From: Bacteroidota bacterium
GTDB taxonomy: Bacteria; Bacteroidota; Bacteroidia; Sphingobacteriales; Sphingobacteriaceae
DNA length: 59,156 nucleotides
Direction of reading: 5' to 3'
Assembly: GCA_013288235.1 (NCBI GenBank)
Contig: JABDCF010000010.1
Location: forward strand, 1-59,156
Shown: positions 1-8,760 of the stretch, piece by piece
Layout of the letters: each line of letters opens with the position of its first letter
How positions within the stretch are numbered: the stretch's first letter is position 1
Program-made: the position numbers and the translations under genes
The notes under the pieces: generated by a model
Told to the model about the DNA's origin: nothing
Databases searched by the model: none
What the model saw: only the letters and a program-made list of their open reading frames with translations

Positions 1-349
1 CAGAATATGCATTTTTTTTGGGAATTGTAAATTGGGTAATATTATAAGAATTAGGAACTGCTTTAACATATTTACCTGAGAAGGTATACTGCTCATAGTT
101 ACGATTTGGATAATTTAGTATTTCGGCTATTAAACTGCTATCGGCAAAAGCATATGAATTAAAATGTTTTGAAGTTATATGATTATACACTTTAATCAAT
201 GATCCGTTTAATGAATTCAAAACTATAAGATCGTTGGTTTGCCGGTTGAAGGTGTATAAGGTATCTTTGTAAATATAAAGGTGACAGTCTGGACACTCTT
301 TATATTTTTTGCGAAATATTTGTTTGTCAGCAGAAAAGGCAATAATGCG
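1..349 (-). pseudogene. C-terminal part of a broken, unrecognised protein (runs off the left edge)
   Basis: On the minus strand the frame is open from position 349 down to the window edge. It reads like real protein, with a CPDCH pair of cysteines and a propeller-like stretch containing YIYKDTLYTFNRQT. No start codon exists in this frame: a TAA lies at 350-352. A second frame reading in the same direction just upstream (about 352-415) also looks protein-like, with KLSNGISVIN. One frameshift near 340-350 would join the two. I therefore read it as a decayed or frameshifted gene, or a sequencing error. I do not recognise the family; a beta-propeller fragment is only a guess. Confidence 0.4.
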
Positions 350-404
350 TTAATTACAGAAATACCATTAGACAGTTTTTTTGGTAGGCAATAACCAATT
401 CTAT

Positions 405-605
405 TCCTGGTTACTATTCATAGCGCCGTTAGGTGCTAAATATCGGTAGAAATTTAAAACGAAATATTTTACATGCCGTAGGTATGTAACTATTAAAGCG
501 ATGCTAAGCGCTAATAGAGAGTCGGGTTTCGCACCTACGGCGCGACTTTCTAATTTATTTATTTTTTCTACCAATATTTGACCCCGATGGGGTCGGAAAA
601 TTGAG
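405..605. repeat. Intergenic element with inverted arms
   Basis: The arms at 438-452 (aaatatcggtagaaa) and 565-579 (tttctaccaatattt) are inverted copies with one mismatch. Between and around them are phrases such as tgccgtaggtatgtaac and accccgatggggtc. Sequences of this style are scattered through Bacteroidota genomes between genes. A 69-codon open frame on the minus strand crosses it, but its codon content follows the repeat and it has no recognisable domain. I treat the stretch as non-coding repeat DNA. Confidence 0.55.
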
Positions 606-648
606 ATCATTTTTCATTTTTTAATCTTCAAATCAACACATTTTCAAA

Positions 649-1218
649 TTACAAATGCGTATTACTCCTAAACAACTTTATCGCGATAGCTAATAAAATT
701 ATCCCAAACGCTTTTCTTAAAATGTTTAGCCCGGTTTTGCCCAGCAGCCTTTCGAGCCATTTTACATTTTTTAGCACCAGGTAAACAAACAATGTGTTAA
801 GCACTATGCCTACCAGTATATCTGAGGTTTGGTATTGGGATTTTAGGGATAATAGGGTTGTCATTGTGCCTGCGCCGGCAATGAGGGGGAATGCTAATGG
901 AACAATGGATACGGTTTCGGGCATTTCTTCTTTGAAAAATTTTACACCTAATATCATTTCCATGGCGATGATAAAAATAACCAGGGAACCTGCTATAGCG
1001 AATGAGGATACATCGAGGCCGATGATTTTAAGCAATTCCTCCCCGGCAAATAAAAAGCCGGTCATCAATATCAATACTGCTATGCTTGCTTTTTCACTCT
1101 GGATGTGGCCTACACGCTGGCGCATTTCGATAATTACAGGTATGGCGCCTATAATGTCGATGATCGCAAAAAGGATCATAGTGACAGAAAGTATTTCCCT
1201 GAAAATTAGTGGTTGCAT
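649..1218 (-). CDS. MarC family integral membrane protein
   Basis: The 189-residue product is almost wholly hydrophobic, with about six membrane segments. It has the family's N-terminal pattern (MILFAIIDIIGAIP, with the Asp and Pro inside the first helix) and the central PLAFPLIAGAGT signature. MarC/UPF0056 proteins are inner-membrane proteins of unproven function, once misnamed after the mar antibiotic-resistance locus. I chose the ATG at 1218. A longer frame would start with TTG at 1260 and overlap the upstream gene. With the ATG, the gene begins 14 bp after the MFS stop, so the two probably form one minus-strand unit. The family call is firm; the substrate is unknown. Confidence 0.85.
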   Translation of the reverse strand: MQPLIFREILSVTMILFAIIDIIGAIPVIIEMRQRVGHIQSEKASIAVLILMTGFLFAGEELLKIIGLDVSSFAIAGSLVIFIIAMEMILGVKFFKEEMPETVSIVPLAFPLIAGAGTMTTLLSLKSQYQTSDILVGIVLNTLFVYLVLKNVKWLERLLGKTGLNILRKAFGIILLAIAIKLFRSNTHL

Positions 1219-1232
1219 GGCTTCGTAGGTTT

Positions 1233-2396
1233 TTATGCTTTTGACTTTAACCGAAAACAAAGCAAAAATGCAACTAAAATGTAGAAAGATGATAAAAAGA
1301 ATATGCTATGCACCGAAATTGCCGCCGCCACACCTGCTGTTAACGGCCCAACCGTTTGCCCGATAGAGGCGTACGACTGGTTGATACCCAATATTTTGCC
1401 TTGTTCGGAGTGGTCGATATTATCGGCGATAATGGCATTAAGCATAGGGTTGCGCAAGCCGTTGAACAGGCCGTAGATGCAAAGGCATATGGAAAAAGGT
1501 ATTAACAACGAGATAAAGCCCGAGATAAACATCGCCGCAAAACATAACACGGTCGACATCAGCAATATCATTTGCTTGGACGAAAATGTTTTTATAAAAA
1601 ACGGCACGCTCAGCTGCATAATTATGCCGCAAATACCAAATCCCGCAAGGAAAAAACCCATGGTCAGCGGGCTTATTTTTAAAACATCCACACTAAAAGT
1701 TTGAAAACCAATGATCATGGTGAATTGTGCCATGGTGAGGAAGAAGCCTGTGGAAACCGCCGTGCCGATAGTTGGCCGCCTTATGGTAGTTATGAGCGTT
1801 TTAAACTTGAATCTGTCGTCGAAATTTAAGCGGGTTTGTTTACTGGTGGGATTGGTTTCCTGCAATAAAAATGCCGCTAAAAGGGTGCCGATCAATGAAA
1901 TAGCCGCAGCAAAAAAGAACGGTGCCTGCGGACTTATTTTATTAAACACATCACCAATAAAAGGGCCGATCACAAACCCAAATGCTAATGAAGAACCTAA
2001 AATACCAAATCGCTTTGCCCGGTTTTGTGGTGTTGCGGTGTCGGCTACCATTGCCTGGGCTACGGATACATTGCCGCCTGTTAAGCCATCCAATATGCGT
2101 GCTGCAAAAAGTATCCATAACAACCGGGCCTCCGCGAAAAGCAAAAAAGAAATACATGTGCCTGCCAGGCTGATGACCAGCAGAGGCTTGCGTCCCCATT
2201 TATCAGAAAGCGACCCTAAAATTGGGGTTGCAAAAAATTGGGCTACAGAAAATGAAGCTGTTAAAACGCCAAGTGTTGTGCCTGTTAACCCAAAAGTTTT
2301 ACCATAAGTATAAAGCACCGGCACTATGATACCAAAACCCAGGGAGTTGATAACGCATACTAATACTAATATCCAAAGGTTTTTATTGGTTTTCAT
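1233..2396 (-). CDS. MFS transporter, TetA/DHA1-like drug exporter family
   Basis: The 387-residue protein has about 12 predicted transmembrane helices. The MFS motif A is clear at residues 61-71 (GSLSDKWGRKP), in the loop between helices 2 and 3. Helix 5 carries a GxxxGPxxG-type antiporter motif (FGFVIGPFIGD), typical of proton-driven drug exporters. Length and N-terminus match the tetracycline-resistance-like branch of the DHA1 group. The ATG start is clear. The marC-type gene follows after 14 bp, suggesting co-transcription. The substrate cannot be inferred; resistance to any particular drug should not be assumed. Confidence 0.85.
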   Translation of the reverse strand: MKTNKNLWILVLVCVINSLGFGIIVPVLYTYGKTFGLTGTTLGVLTASFSVAQFFATPILGSLSDKWGRKPLLVISLAGTCISFLLFAEARLLWILFAARILDGLTGGNVSVAQAMVADTATPQNRAKRFGILGSSLAFGFVIGPFIGDVFNKISPQAPFFFAAAISLIGTLLAAFLLQETNPTSKQTRLNFDDRFKFKTLITTIRRPTIGTAVSTGFFLTMAQFTMIIGFQTFSVDVLKISPLTMGFFLAGFGICGIIMQLSVPFFIKTFSSKQMILLMSTVLCFAAMFISGFISLLIPFSICLCIYGLFNGLRNPMLNAIIADNIDHSEQGKILGINQSYASIGQTVGPLTAGVAAAISVHSIFFLSSFYILVAFLLCFRLKSKA

Positions 2397-2404
2397 GCCT
2401 TATG

Positions 2405-2556
2405 CTGCCTTCTCCAAAGGAGAGGGTTCTTTATTGTTATTTTTTTCTGCCTTTTAAAATCCCGTTTTGCCTCACCCTGCCCTCTCCAAAGGAGGGTTCT
2501 TTACACGCGTACTTCTCAAGTCCTCTCCTTTGGAGAGGATTTAGGTGAGGCAAAAT
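2405..2556. repeat. Degenerate CTCTCCAAAGGAGAGG repeat cluster with inverted arms
   Basis: Three variants of the palindromic word ctctccaaaggagag occur at about 2409-2424, 2480-2495 and 2522-2537. A longer inverted pair surrounds them: ttgcctcaccctgcc near 2468 and ggtgaggcaaaa near 2545. The stretch lies between the amino-acid permease terminator and the MFS gene. I see no reading frame or promoter in it. Repeats of this word are common between genes in Bacteroidota. Confidence 0.65.
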
Positions 2557-2564
2557 CCCGCACA

Positions 2565-2600
2565 ACAAAAAAGGTTCTGACTATCCAGAACCTTTTTTGT
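2565..2600 (-). terminator. Rho-independent terminator after the amino-acid permease
   Basis: The inverted repeat aaaaaaggttctg / cagaacctttttt has a seven-base loop and an A-tract on one side and a T-tract on the other. It begins about 50 bp after the permease stop codon at 2647. It could also work on the plus strand, but no plus-strand gene approaches it. Confidence 0.8.
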
Positions 2601-2646
2601 TACAAGTATTTATACTGTAGCAACGTTATTACTAATTAATATCAAC

Positions 2647-4167
2647 TTATTGCTTTTCAAAATCTGAAGCTGTTGGCAATATATCACCGGCTTTGCCAAG
2701 CTTACTGTTATACCTGCTGTAAGTAAAATATATTACCAGGCCAACTATCATCCAGCCAAGGGCAGCAAGTTGTGTGCTAAGCGCCAAACTAATGATCATA
2801 GCTGCACAAATAAGGATACCTAATATTGGCACAAGCGGTACAAGCGGCGTTTTAAACGGCCTTACCAGGTTAGGGTCTTTTTTGCGCAAGATCATAACCC
2901 CGACACACACCACGACAAATGCAAATAATGTGCCTATAGAGGTAAGGTCGCCCGCGACGCTTTCAGGTAAAAACCCGGCAAATAAACCAACGAAAACAAA
3001 CAATATCATATTGCTTTTATATGGCGTCCGGAATTTTGGATGAAGATCGCTGAATACTTTTGGCAGCAAGCCATCTGTCGACATCGTATAAAAAACCCTC
3101 GACTGACCTAATAGCATTACTAAAATTACTGAGGAAAAACCAGCCAATATTGCGATGGTAACCAATGTGGAAAGCCATGAATAGCCTGCCATATAGTGGC
3201 TGATGGCATAAGCCACCGATGCTTCTTTGCCAGCCTTCATAAAGTCGGTATATGGTGCTACACCGGTTAATACCCATGAAAACAGGATATAAAGTATAGT
3301 GCAAACAACCAGTGACCCTAAAATCCCTATCGGCATATCACGTTTTGGATTTTTTGCTTCCTGGGCGGCAGTAGAAACTGCATCGAACCCGATAAAGGCA
3401 AAGAACACTACGCCGGCGCCCCTTAGTACGCCGCCCCAGCCGTGATTAAAAAATGGTAAATAGGAATATAATTTTCCGCTTGGCTGCATTACCGGCGGCG
3501 CGTTTTCAGGTATAAGGTACGGTGTGTGGTTCACCGGGTTTATGTACTTCCAGCCAATTGCGATAAATACCAATACTATGGCTACTTTTATAAATACAAT
3601 AACAGCGTTAACCGTTGCCGATTCCTGCGTCCCTTTTATAAGAATTGCGGATAATAAAAGTAAAATAAATAATGCAGGTAAATTGATAATGCCGTGATGG
3701 CTAACTCCGTTTACAAGTACAGATTCCATCGGCGAGTGGCACCACTCATAAGGTATTCGATGCCCGACCAGGTTATTCAGGTATTCGCTCCAGCTTATAG
3801 ATACCGTTGCCGCACCGAGGGCATACTCCAATACCAGCGCCCATCCAATTATCCAGGCTATAATTTCGCCCATGGTGGCGTAGGCATAAGTGTAGGCACT
3901 CCCTGCAATTGGGATGATAGAGGCAAATTCGGCATAACAAAGGCCTGCAAATGCGCAGCCGACAGCTGCTACAATGAAAGAAATGGTTACCGCAGAGCCT
4001 GCATGTTCACCGGCTGCGGAGGCAGTCCTCACAAAAAGGCCCGCACCGATAATAGCCCCAATGCCCAGTGCGATAAGGCTACCCGCAGTAAGCGTTCGTT
4101 TAAGTCCCGCCCCTTCTTCAGATGAGGCCACTAATTGCGCAATAGATTTTTTTACAAATAACTTCAT
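2647..4167 (-). CDS. APC family amino-acid permease, cationic amino-acid transporter (CAT/YfnA) type
   Basis: The 506-residue protein has 12 to 14 membrane helices. The first helix carries the APC substrate-site motif GIGAIIGAGLF (residues 35-45). A later helix has GFDAVSTAAQEAKNPKRDMP, characteristic of the CAT/YfnA branch. It probably imports amino acids by proton symport; the family handles cationic or branched amino acids, and the exact substrate is unknown. It is a single-gene unit with its own terminator downstream. The ATG at 4167 follows a long AT-rich leader, and no other start fits the conserved cytoplasmic N-terminus better. Confidence 0.85.
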   Translation of the reverse strand: MKLFVKKSIAQLVASSEEGAGLKRTLTAGSLIALGIGAIIGAGLFVRTASAAGEHAGSAVTISFIVAAVGCAFAGLCYAEFASIIPIAGSAYTYAYATMGEIIAWIIGWALVLEYALGAATVSISWSEYLNNLVGHRIPYEWCHSPMESVLVNGVSHHGIINLPALFILLLLSAILIKGTQESATVNAVIVFIKVAIVLVFIAIGWKYINPVNHTPYLIPENAPPVMQPSGKLYSYLPFFNHGWGGVLRGAGVVFFAFIGFDAVSTAAQEAKNPKRDMPIGILGSLVVCTILYILFSWVLTGVAPYTDFMKAGKEASVAYAISHYMAGYSWLSTLVTIAILAGFSSVILVMLLGQSRVFYTMSTDGLLPKVFSDLHPKFRTPYKSNMILFVFVGLFAGFLPESVAGDLTSIGTLFAFVVVCVGVMILRKKDPNLVRPFKTPLVPLVPILGILICAAMIISLALSTQLAALGWMIVGLVIYFTYSRYNSKLGKAGDILPTASDFEKQ

Positions 4168-4299
4168 GTTCTAATTAATAAGATCAGTTTAAATAAGTTA
4201 AGATCAGTTTCTCCAAACGTAGTTAAATTTATTGAAAACATAAAGTGCAGAATGTAACAATGGGAAGGGAAAGAATTACAGAATAATAGTTTGGTTTTA

Positions 4300-4376
4300 A
4301 GTTGATTGGGTTGGGTTGGATTGGGGGTTGCTTTGGATTAAGTTGATTAGGTTGGATTAAGTTGGATTGAGTTGAT
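4300..4376. repeat. Tandem degenerate GGTTGGATTGGGTTGATT array
   Basis: The stretch is built from about ten copies of six- to eight-base words (ttgattggg, ttggattaag, gttgattagg). It lies upstream of the permease. A second array of the same words occurs at 26565-26691. No reading frame crosses it. The neighbouring stretch 4168-4299 is plain AT-rich DNA that probably holds the permease promoter, though I see no convincing TAnnTTTG box there. Confidence 0.7.
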
Positions 4377-4449
4377 AATAGATGATGGATAATTAGCTTA
4401 TTGATTTTTATAAGATAGAAGAAAGTTAGCCCCTAAAGTTATTTGTAGA

Positions 4450-4560
4450 AATTATGGGCGTTCCCTTCGGGCCGGGCTGTACGCTCATACGCCTGCAGGC
4501 CTTATGCTCATGGCCGGTATCCGCTGCCATCCCTAACGCTGATCCAGGCATCAAATCACC
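4450..4560. repeat. Bacteroidota-type intergenic repeat (GGGCGTTCCC...ATCCCTAACGC)
   Basis: The GC-rich stretch starting gggcgttcccttcgggccgg and ending atccgctgccatccctaacg stands out from its AT-rich surroundings. Its wording matches an intergenic repeat that I recall as very abundant in Bacteroidota genomes. It sits where a toxin partner of the next small gene would be expected. I find no frame in it that looks like protein. Confidence 0.5.
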
Positions 4561-4566
4561 TATGTA

Positions 4567-4788
4567 TTAAGTATATACGACTCTTAATTCACGTTTAATA
4601 GCGTTCCAGTCCCTTGCAGTAGTTTTGCCGTTTATAAAATCATTATCCCGTTTTAATATTTCTTGCTTGTGCCGTTCGGTTAGCCCTATGATATCACTAT
4701 CGCTCTGATAAACATATTGCATCCTGTCGAGGAATTCGACCAGCGCTTTTTCTTGTTCTTCGGTATGGGGGGTAACTATAACGGTCAT
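4567..4788 (-). CDS. Small acidic protein, possible orphan antitoxin
   Basis: The 73-residue soluble protein is charged and mostly helical by appearance. It ends in a pattern (NGKTTARDWNAIKREL) that resembles the C-terminal neutralising tail of small type II antitoxins. It has an ATG start and normal codon use. There is no toxin-like frame on either side: upstream is the start of the next intergenic gap, and downstream is a GC-rich repeat. If it is an antitoxin, its toxin is missing. I do not recognise a named family, and the antitoxin idea rests only on size and style. Confidence 0.5.
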   Translation of the reverse strand: MTVIVTPHTEEQEKALVEFLDRMQYVYQSDSDIIGLTERHKQEILKRDNDFINGKTTARDWNAIKRELRVVYT

Positions 4789-4842
4789 TAAAAAATCTAA
4801 TAATACTAGCTGTCAAATTCAAAATCAAAAAAGAAGTACTAT

Positions 4843-4878
4843 AATAAACAAAGGCCGCAAGCGCGGCCTTTGTTTATT
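4843..4878 (-). terminator. Rho-independent terminator after the membrane pyrophosphatase
   Basis: A perfect 16-bp stem is formed by 4843-4858 (aataaacaaaggccgc) and its inverse at 4863-4878, with a four-base loop. It starts 18 bp after the pyrophosphatase stop codon at 4896. Confidence 0.88.
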
Positions 4879-4895
4879 ATTTAAAAAGATAATTT

Positions 4896-7142
4896 TTACG
4901 CTTTCTTATCAACCTTAACTATTGCACTGCTCATTGCCTGTACTTTAATTACTTTTTGAACAGGATGGTTCATGCTGGTTGGTTTTTGCATGCTTGTATT
5001 TAAATGCGGTGCAATTACCAGCGAAACGATTGACATCAATTTGATAAGGATATTCATCGACGGGCCTGAAGTATCTTTAAACGGATCGCCTACGGTATCG
5101 CCTGTTACTGATGCTTTGTGCGGTTCTGATTTTTTATAATACATCTCGCCGTTGATCTCCACACCTTTTTCGAATGATTTTTTGGCATTGTCCCATGCAC
5201 CGCCTGCGTTGCTCTGGAATAAGCCCATCAGCACGCCTGACACTGTTACACCTGCCAGTAAACCCCCCAAAACTTCCGGGCCAAAGGCAAAACCGATAAT
5301 AATTGGGGTAACCAGGGCAATAAGGCCCGGGGCTACCATTTCGCGGATAGATGCTTTGGTTGATATGGCCACGCATTTCTCGTATTCAGGTTTACCGGTG
5401 TACTCCATAATGCCCGGTATTTCGCGGAACTGGCGCCTAACTTCTTCAACCATAGCCATTGCTGCACGGCCTACCGCCGAAATAGCTAAAGCAGAGAATA
5501 TAAATGGTATCATACCACCAACAAATAAGCCGGCGAGTACGTTCGCTTTGTAAATATCAATATGCTCGATACCTGCCACACCAACAAAGGCTGCAAATAA
5601 AGCCAGCGAGGTCAACGCTGCCGAAGCAATAGCAAAACCTTTACCTGTAGCTGCTGTAGTATTACCTACAGCATCAAGGTTATCCGTACGGTGACGTACT
5701 TCTTCGGGTAAACGGCTCATTTCGGCAATACCACCTGCGTTATCGGCAATAGGACCGAATGCATCGATTGACAATTGCATAGCGGTGGTTGCCATCATAC
5801 CTGCGGCAGCAATCGCTACTCCATAAAGGCCTGCAAAATAATGTGCACCATAAATACCTGCTGCCAAAACAAGGATAGGCAATACAGTTGATTCCATGCC
5901 AACGGCTAAACCTGCTATAATATTAGTAGCGTGCCCGGTTGACGACTGCCTGATAATACCCAGCACCGGGCGTTTGCCCATGGCGGTATAATATTCGGTG
6001 ATCATCGACATCAAAGTACCTACAACCAATCCTACAACGATAGCGCCATAAACGCCATTCTTCGTAAAATGTGAGGATCCTACTTTTAATACACCGTTAG
6101 CCAAATCGCGCGTCATATGAAACTCGCCGTCAGGCAGCATCCATTGTACTACAAAATAAGTAGCTATCGCGGTAAAAATAATAGAAGCCCAGTTGCCTAT
6201 GTTCAGCGCCTTTTGTACGCTGTCGGTCTCATTTTTTATCCTTACAAAGGCTGCGCCTACAATCGAGAATATCAAACCTAAGCCAGCAATTACCATCGGT
6301 AATAATACCGGGGCTATCCCGCCAAAATCATCATTCGAAACTATTTCGCGGCCCAAAACCATTGTGGCAAGCATTGTTGCTACGTATGAGCCAAAAAGAT
6401 CGGCGCCCATACCTGCTACGTCGCCCACGTTATCGCCTACGTTATCGGCAATGGTGGCGGGGTTGCGCACATCATCCTCGGGGATGCCTGCTTCAACTTT
6501 ACCAACAAGGTCGGCGCCAACGTCGGCAGCTTTGGTATAAATACCACCGCCAACACGCGCAAAAAGCGCAATTGACTCGGCCCCTAACGAAAATCCGGCC
6601 AAAACATCCAGTGCTTTTGCCATAAATTCGCCGTTTACATCATGCCCCTGGCTTCTTACATAATAGGTGTAAAAAACAATAAACAGGGAACCTAAGCCGA
6701 TAATTGCCAAACCCGCAACGCCCAAACCCATAACGGTACCGCCTGTAAACGACACTTTTAATGCTTTTGCCAGGCTGGTACGTGCAGCCTGCGTAGTGCG
6801 CACGTTAGCTTTGGTAGCAATACGCATCCCTAAAAAGCCGGCAAAGGCGGACAGAAATGCGCCGCACAAAAATGAAACCGCTATCAGCGGGCTCGAAGTG
6901 GTAACTGTTGTACCTGACCAGGCCAGTAATATCATGGCTATAACCACAAAGTAGCTCAGCACTTTCCATTCGGCCTTTAAAAATGCCATTGCCCCGTCGG
7001 CAATGTGACCAGCAAGCTCGTTCATGCTGGCGTCGCCGGTTTCCTGTTTGGTAACCCACGAGGCCTTAATAGCCATGGCTACTATACCAACAAGCCCTAA
7101 TACGGGAATAAGATAAATCAGGTAAGCGTTTAATTGATCCAT
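4896..7142 (-). CDS. hppA: Membrane-bound ion-pumping pyrophosphatase, K+-dependent type
   Basis: This 748-residue integral membrane enzyme hydrolyses pyrophosphate and uses the energy to pump H+ or Na+ across the inner membrane. The catalytic motifs are intact: DVGADLVGK (residues 207-215), PEDD (221-224) and DNVGDNVGD (233-241), which hold the Mg-pyrophosphate complex. [10 protein letters not shown] (493-502) has Ala where K+-independent enzymes have Lys, so this should be the K+-stimulated branch. That branch includes both H+ and Na+ pumps, and I cannot tell which this is. After the usual end ([11 protein letters not shown]) there is an extra tail of about 35 residues rich in Lys, Val and Met. 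Single gene with its own promoter and terminator. Confidence 0.95.
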   Translation of the reverse strand: MDQLNAYLIYLIPVLGLVGIVAMAIKASWVTKQETGDASMNELAGHIADGAMAFLKAEWKVLSYFVVIAMILLAWSGTTVTTSSPLIAVSFLCGAFLSAFAGFLGMRIATKANVRTTQAARTSLAKALKVSFTGGTVMGLGVAGLAIIGLGSLFIVFYTYYVRSQGHDVNGEFMAKALDVLAGFSLGAESIALFARVGGGIYTKAADVGADLVGKVEAGIPEDDVRNPATIADNVGDNVGDVAGMGADLFGSYVATMLATMVLGREIVSNDDFGGIAPVLLPMVIAGLGLIFSIVGAAFVRIKNETDSVQKALNIGNWASIIFTAIATYFVVQWMLPDGEFHMTRDLANGVLKVGSSHFTKNGVYGAIVVGLVVGTLMSMITEYYTAMGKRPVLGIIRQSSTGHATNIIAGLAVGMESTVLPILVLAAGIYGAHYFAGLYGVAIAAAGMMATTAMQLSIDAFGPIADNAGGIAEMSRLPEEVRHRTDNLDAVGNTTAATGKGFAIASAALTSLALFAAFVGVAGIEHIDIYKANVLAGLFVGGMIPFIFSALAISAVGRAAMAMVEEVRRQFREIPGIMEYTGKPEYEKCVAISTKASIREMVAPGLIALVTPIIIGFAFGPEVLGGLLAGVTVSGVLMGLFQSNAGGAWDNAKKSFEKGVEINGEMYYKKSEPHKASVTGDTVGDPFKDTSGPSMNILIKLMSIVSLVIAPHLNTSMQKPTSMNHPVQKVIKVQAMSSAIVKVDKKA

Positions 7143-7206
7143 ATTTTAAATTTGGTGTTCCATCCGCAATATGGCAGACAGATAGTTATAATTTTTAAAA
7201 AGTTTG

Positions 7207-7214
7207 CAAATATA
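7207..7214 (-). promoter_or_regulatory. Candidate -7 box for hppA
   Basis: On the minus strand the sequence reads TATATTTG, a full match to the Bacteroidota TAnnTTTG box, about 65 bp upstream of the hppA ATG. I see no TTTG at the usual 19 to 21 bp further upstream. Confidence 0.35.
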
Positions 7215-7311
7215 ATCGGTCGGACGCAAATTAGTAAATTAATTTCTTTACAATAGCGTGTCAATTATAAAGTTTTTTGAATAGTTTAGAACCTTCAACA
7301 TTAAACTATAG

Positions 7312-8760
7312 ATGGAACCACTACAAGGACAACCAAAAATGAAACATGAGCTGGGTTTGCTCGACGGCACAATGCTTGTTGCAGGCTCGATGATAGGCTC
7401 GGGGATATTTATTGTCAGCGCGGATATTACGCGTAACATAGGCTCGGCCGGCTGGCTGATATTCGTTTGGATCATCACCGGGTTTATGACCATTACCGCC
7501 GCAGTTAGCTATGGCGAGCTTAGTGGCATGTACCCCAAGGCCGGTGGCCAGTATGTTTATTTAAAAGAAGCCTACAATAAATTAATAGCCTTTTTATACG
7601 GCTGGAGCTTTTTTGCCGTAATACAAACCGGTACCATTGCTGCTGTTGGTGTGGCGTTTTCAAAATTTACAGCTTATTTAATACCGGCAGTTAGCGAGGA
7701 TAATATTTTATTTAGCACGATGATCGGCAAGCTGCATTTTTCTATCAGCGCGGCTCAGTTGGTTTCAATCGTAGTGATAGTGTTGCTTACTTTTATCAAC
7801 ACCAAAGGCGTTAAAAGCGGCAAGCTTATTCAAAATACTTTCACTATTACCAAGCTGTTAAGTTTATTCGGCCTGATAATTTTTGGTTTTTTTGCCCTTA
7901 AAGGCGATGTATGGCATGCCAACTGGGGCGACGCCTGGAATATGCACAAATTGCTTCCTGATGGCAGTTTTGGCAGTTTAACAATGGCTGCAGCGCTTGG
8001 GGCGATAGCAGCATCAATGGTGGGTTCTATTTTTAGCAGCGATTCCTGGAATAACGTAACCTTTATTGCCGGTGAAATGAATAACCCCAAACGCAATATT
8101 GGCCTAAGTTTATTTTTAGGGACGCTGATAGTTACCATTATTTATGTATCGGCAAATGTGATGTATACTGGTGTATTATCAATGCATGATATTGCCGGGG
8201 CTGACAAAGACAGGGTGGCCGTAGCAGCTTCACATGTTATTTTTGGAAATGTGGGTACGTATGTTATCGCTGTGATGATCATGATCTCGACCTTTGGCTG
8301 TAATAACGGGCTTATTATGGCGGGCGCCAGGGTTTATTATACCATGGCTAAAGATGGTCTGTTTTTTAAGAAGACCGGTACTTTAAACAAGTTTGCTGTC
8401 CCTGAATTTGGTTTATGGATACAGGCGTTGGTAGCCTCGATATTGTGCCTGAGCGGCAGGTACGGCGACCTTTTGGATATGATCTCCTTTGTGGTTGTTA
8501 TATTTTACGTACTCACCATTTTTGGCATTTATAAGTTAAGGGTAACCAGGCCTGATGCTGAAAGGCCTTATAAAGCTTTCGGATACCCGGTTTTGCCAGC
8601 CATTTACATCATTATGGGTATTGCTTTTTGCATATTGCTTATTATTTATAAGCCTGAGTTTACCTGGCCGGGATTGATTATTGTGCTTATCGGCATCCCG
8701 ATATATTATATAACAAAATACTTTTCCAAAAATGAAGATCAAACAGATCTCGCTTCTTAG
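7312..8760 (+). CDS. APC superfamily amino-acid transporter, LAT/SteT-like
   Basis: The 482-residue protein has about 12 membrane helices. The first helix has the substrate-binding signature GSMIGSGIFIV, and YPKAGGQYVYLKEAY follows helix 2. Both are typical of the L-type amino-acid transporter branch, whose bacterial model is the serine/threonine exchanger SteT. It lacks the long N-terminal extension of the permease at 2647-4167 and is a different branch. The last 29 bases overlap the start of the PBP4-type gene, so the two are probably translated from one mRNA. The link to peptidoglycan amino acids is only suggestive. Confidence 0.85.
   Translation: MEPLQGQPKMKHELGLLDGTMLVAGSMIGSGIFIVSADITRNIGSAGWLIFVWIITGFMTITAAVSYGELSGMYPKAGGQYVYLKEAYNKLIAFLYGWSFFAVIQTGTIAAVGVAFSKFTAYLIPAVSEDNILFSTMIGKLHFSISAAQLVSIVVIVLLTFINTKGVKSGKLIQNTFTITKLLSLFGLIIFGFFALKGDVWHANWGDAWNMHKLLPDGSFGSLTMAAALGAIAASMVGSIFSSDSWNNVTFIAGEMNNPKRNIGLSLFLGTLIVTIIYVSANVMYTGVLSMHDIAGADKDRVAVAASHVIFGNVGTYVIAVMIMISTFGCNNGLIMAGARVYYTMAKDGLFFKKTGTLNKFAVPEFGLWIQALVASILCLSGRYGDLLDMISFVVVIFYVLTIFGIYKLRVTRPDAERPYKAFGYPVLPAIYIIMGIAFCILLIIYKPEFTWPGLIIVLIGIPIYYITKYFSKNEDQTDLAS

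Noticed and set aside
401..610. 69-codon open frame on the minus strand
   Set aside because: It follows the inverted-arm repeat exactly, has no domain and no promoter, and such frames arise from this repeat type.
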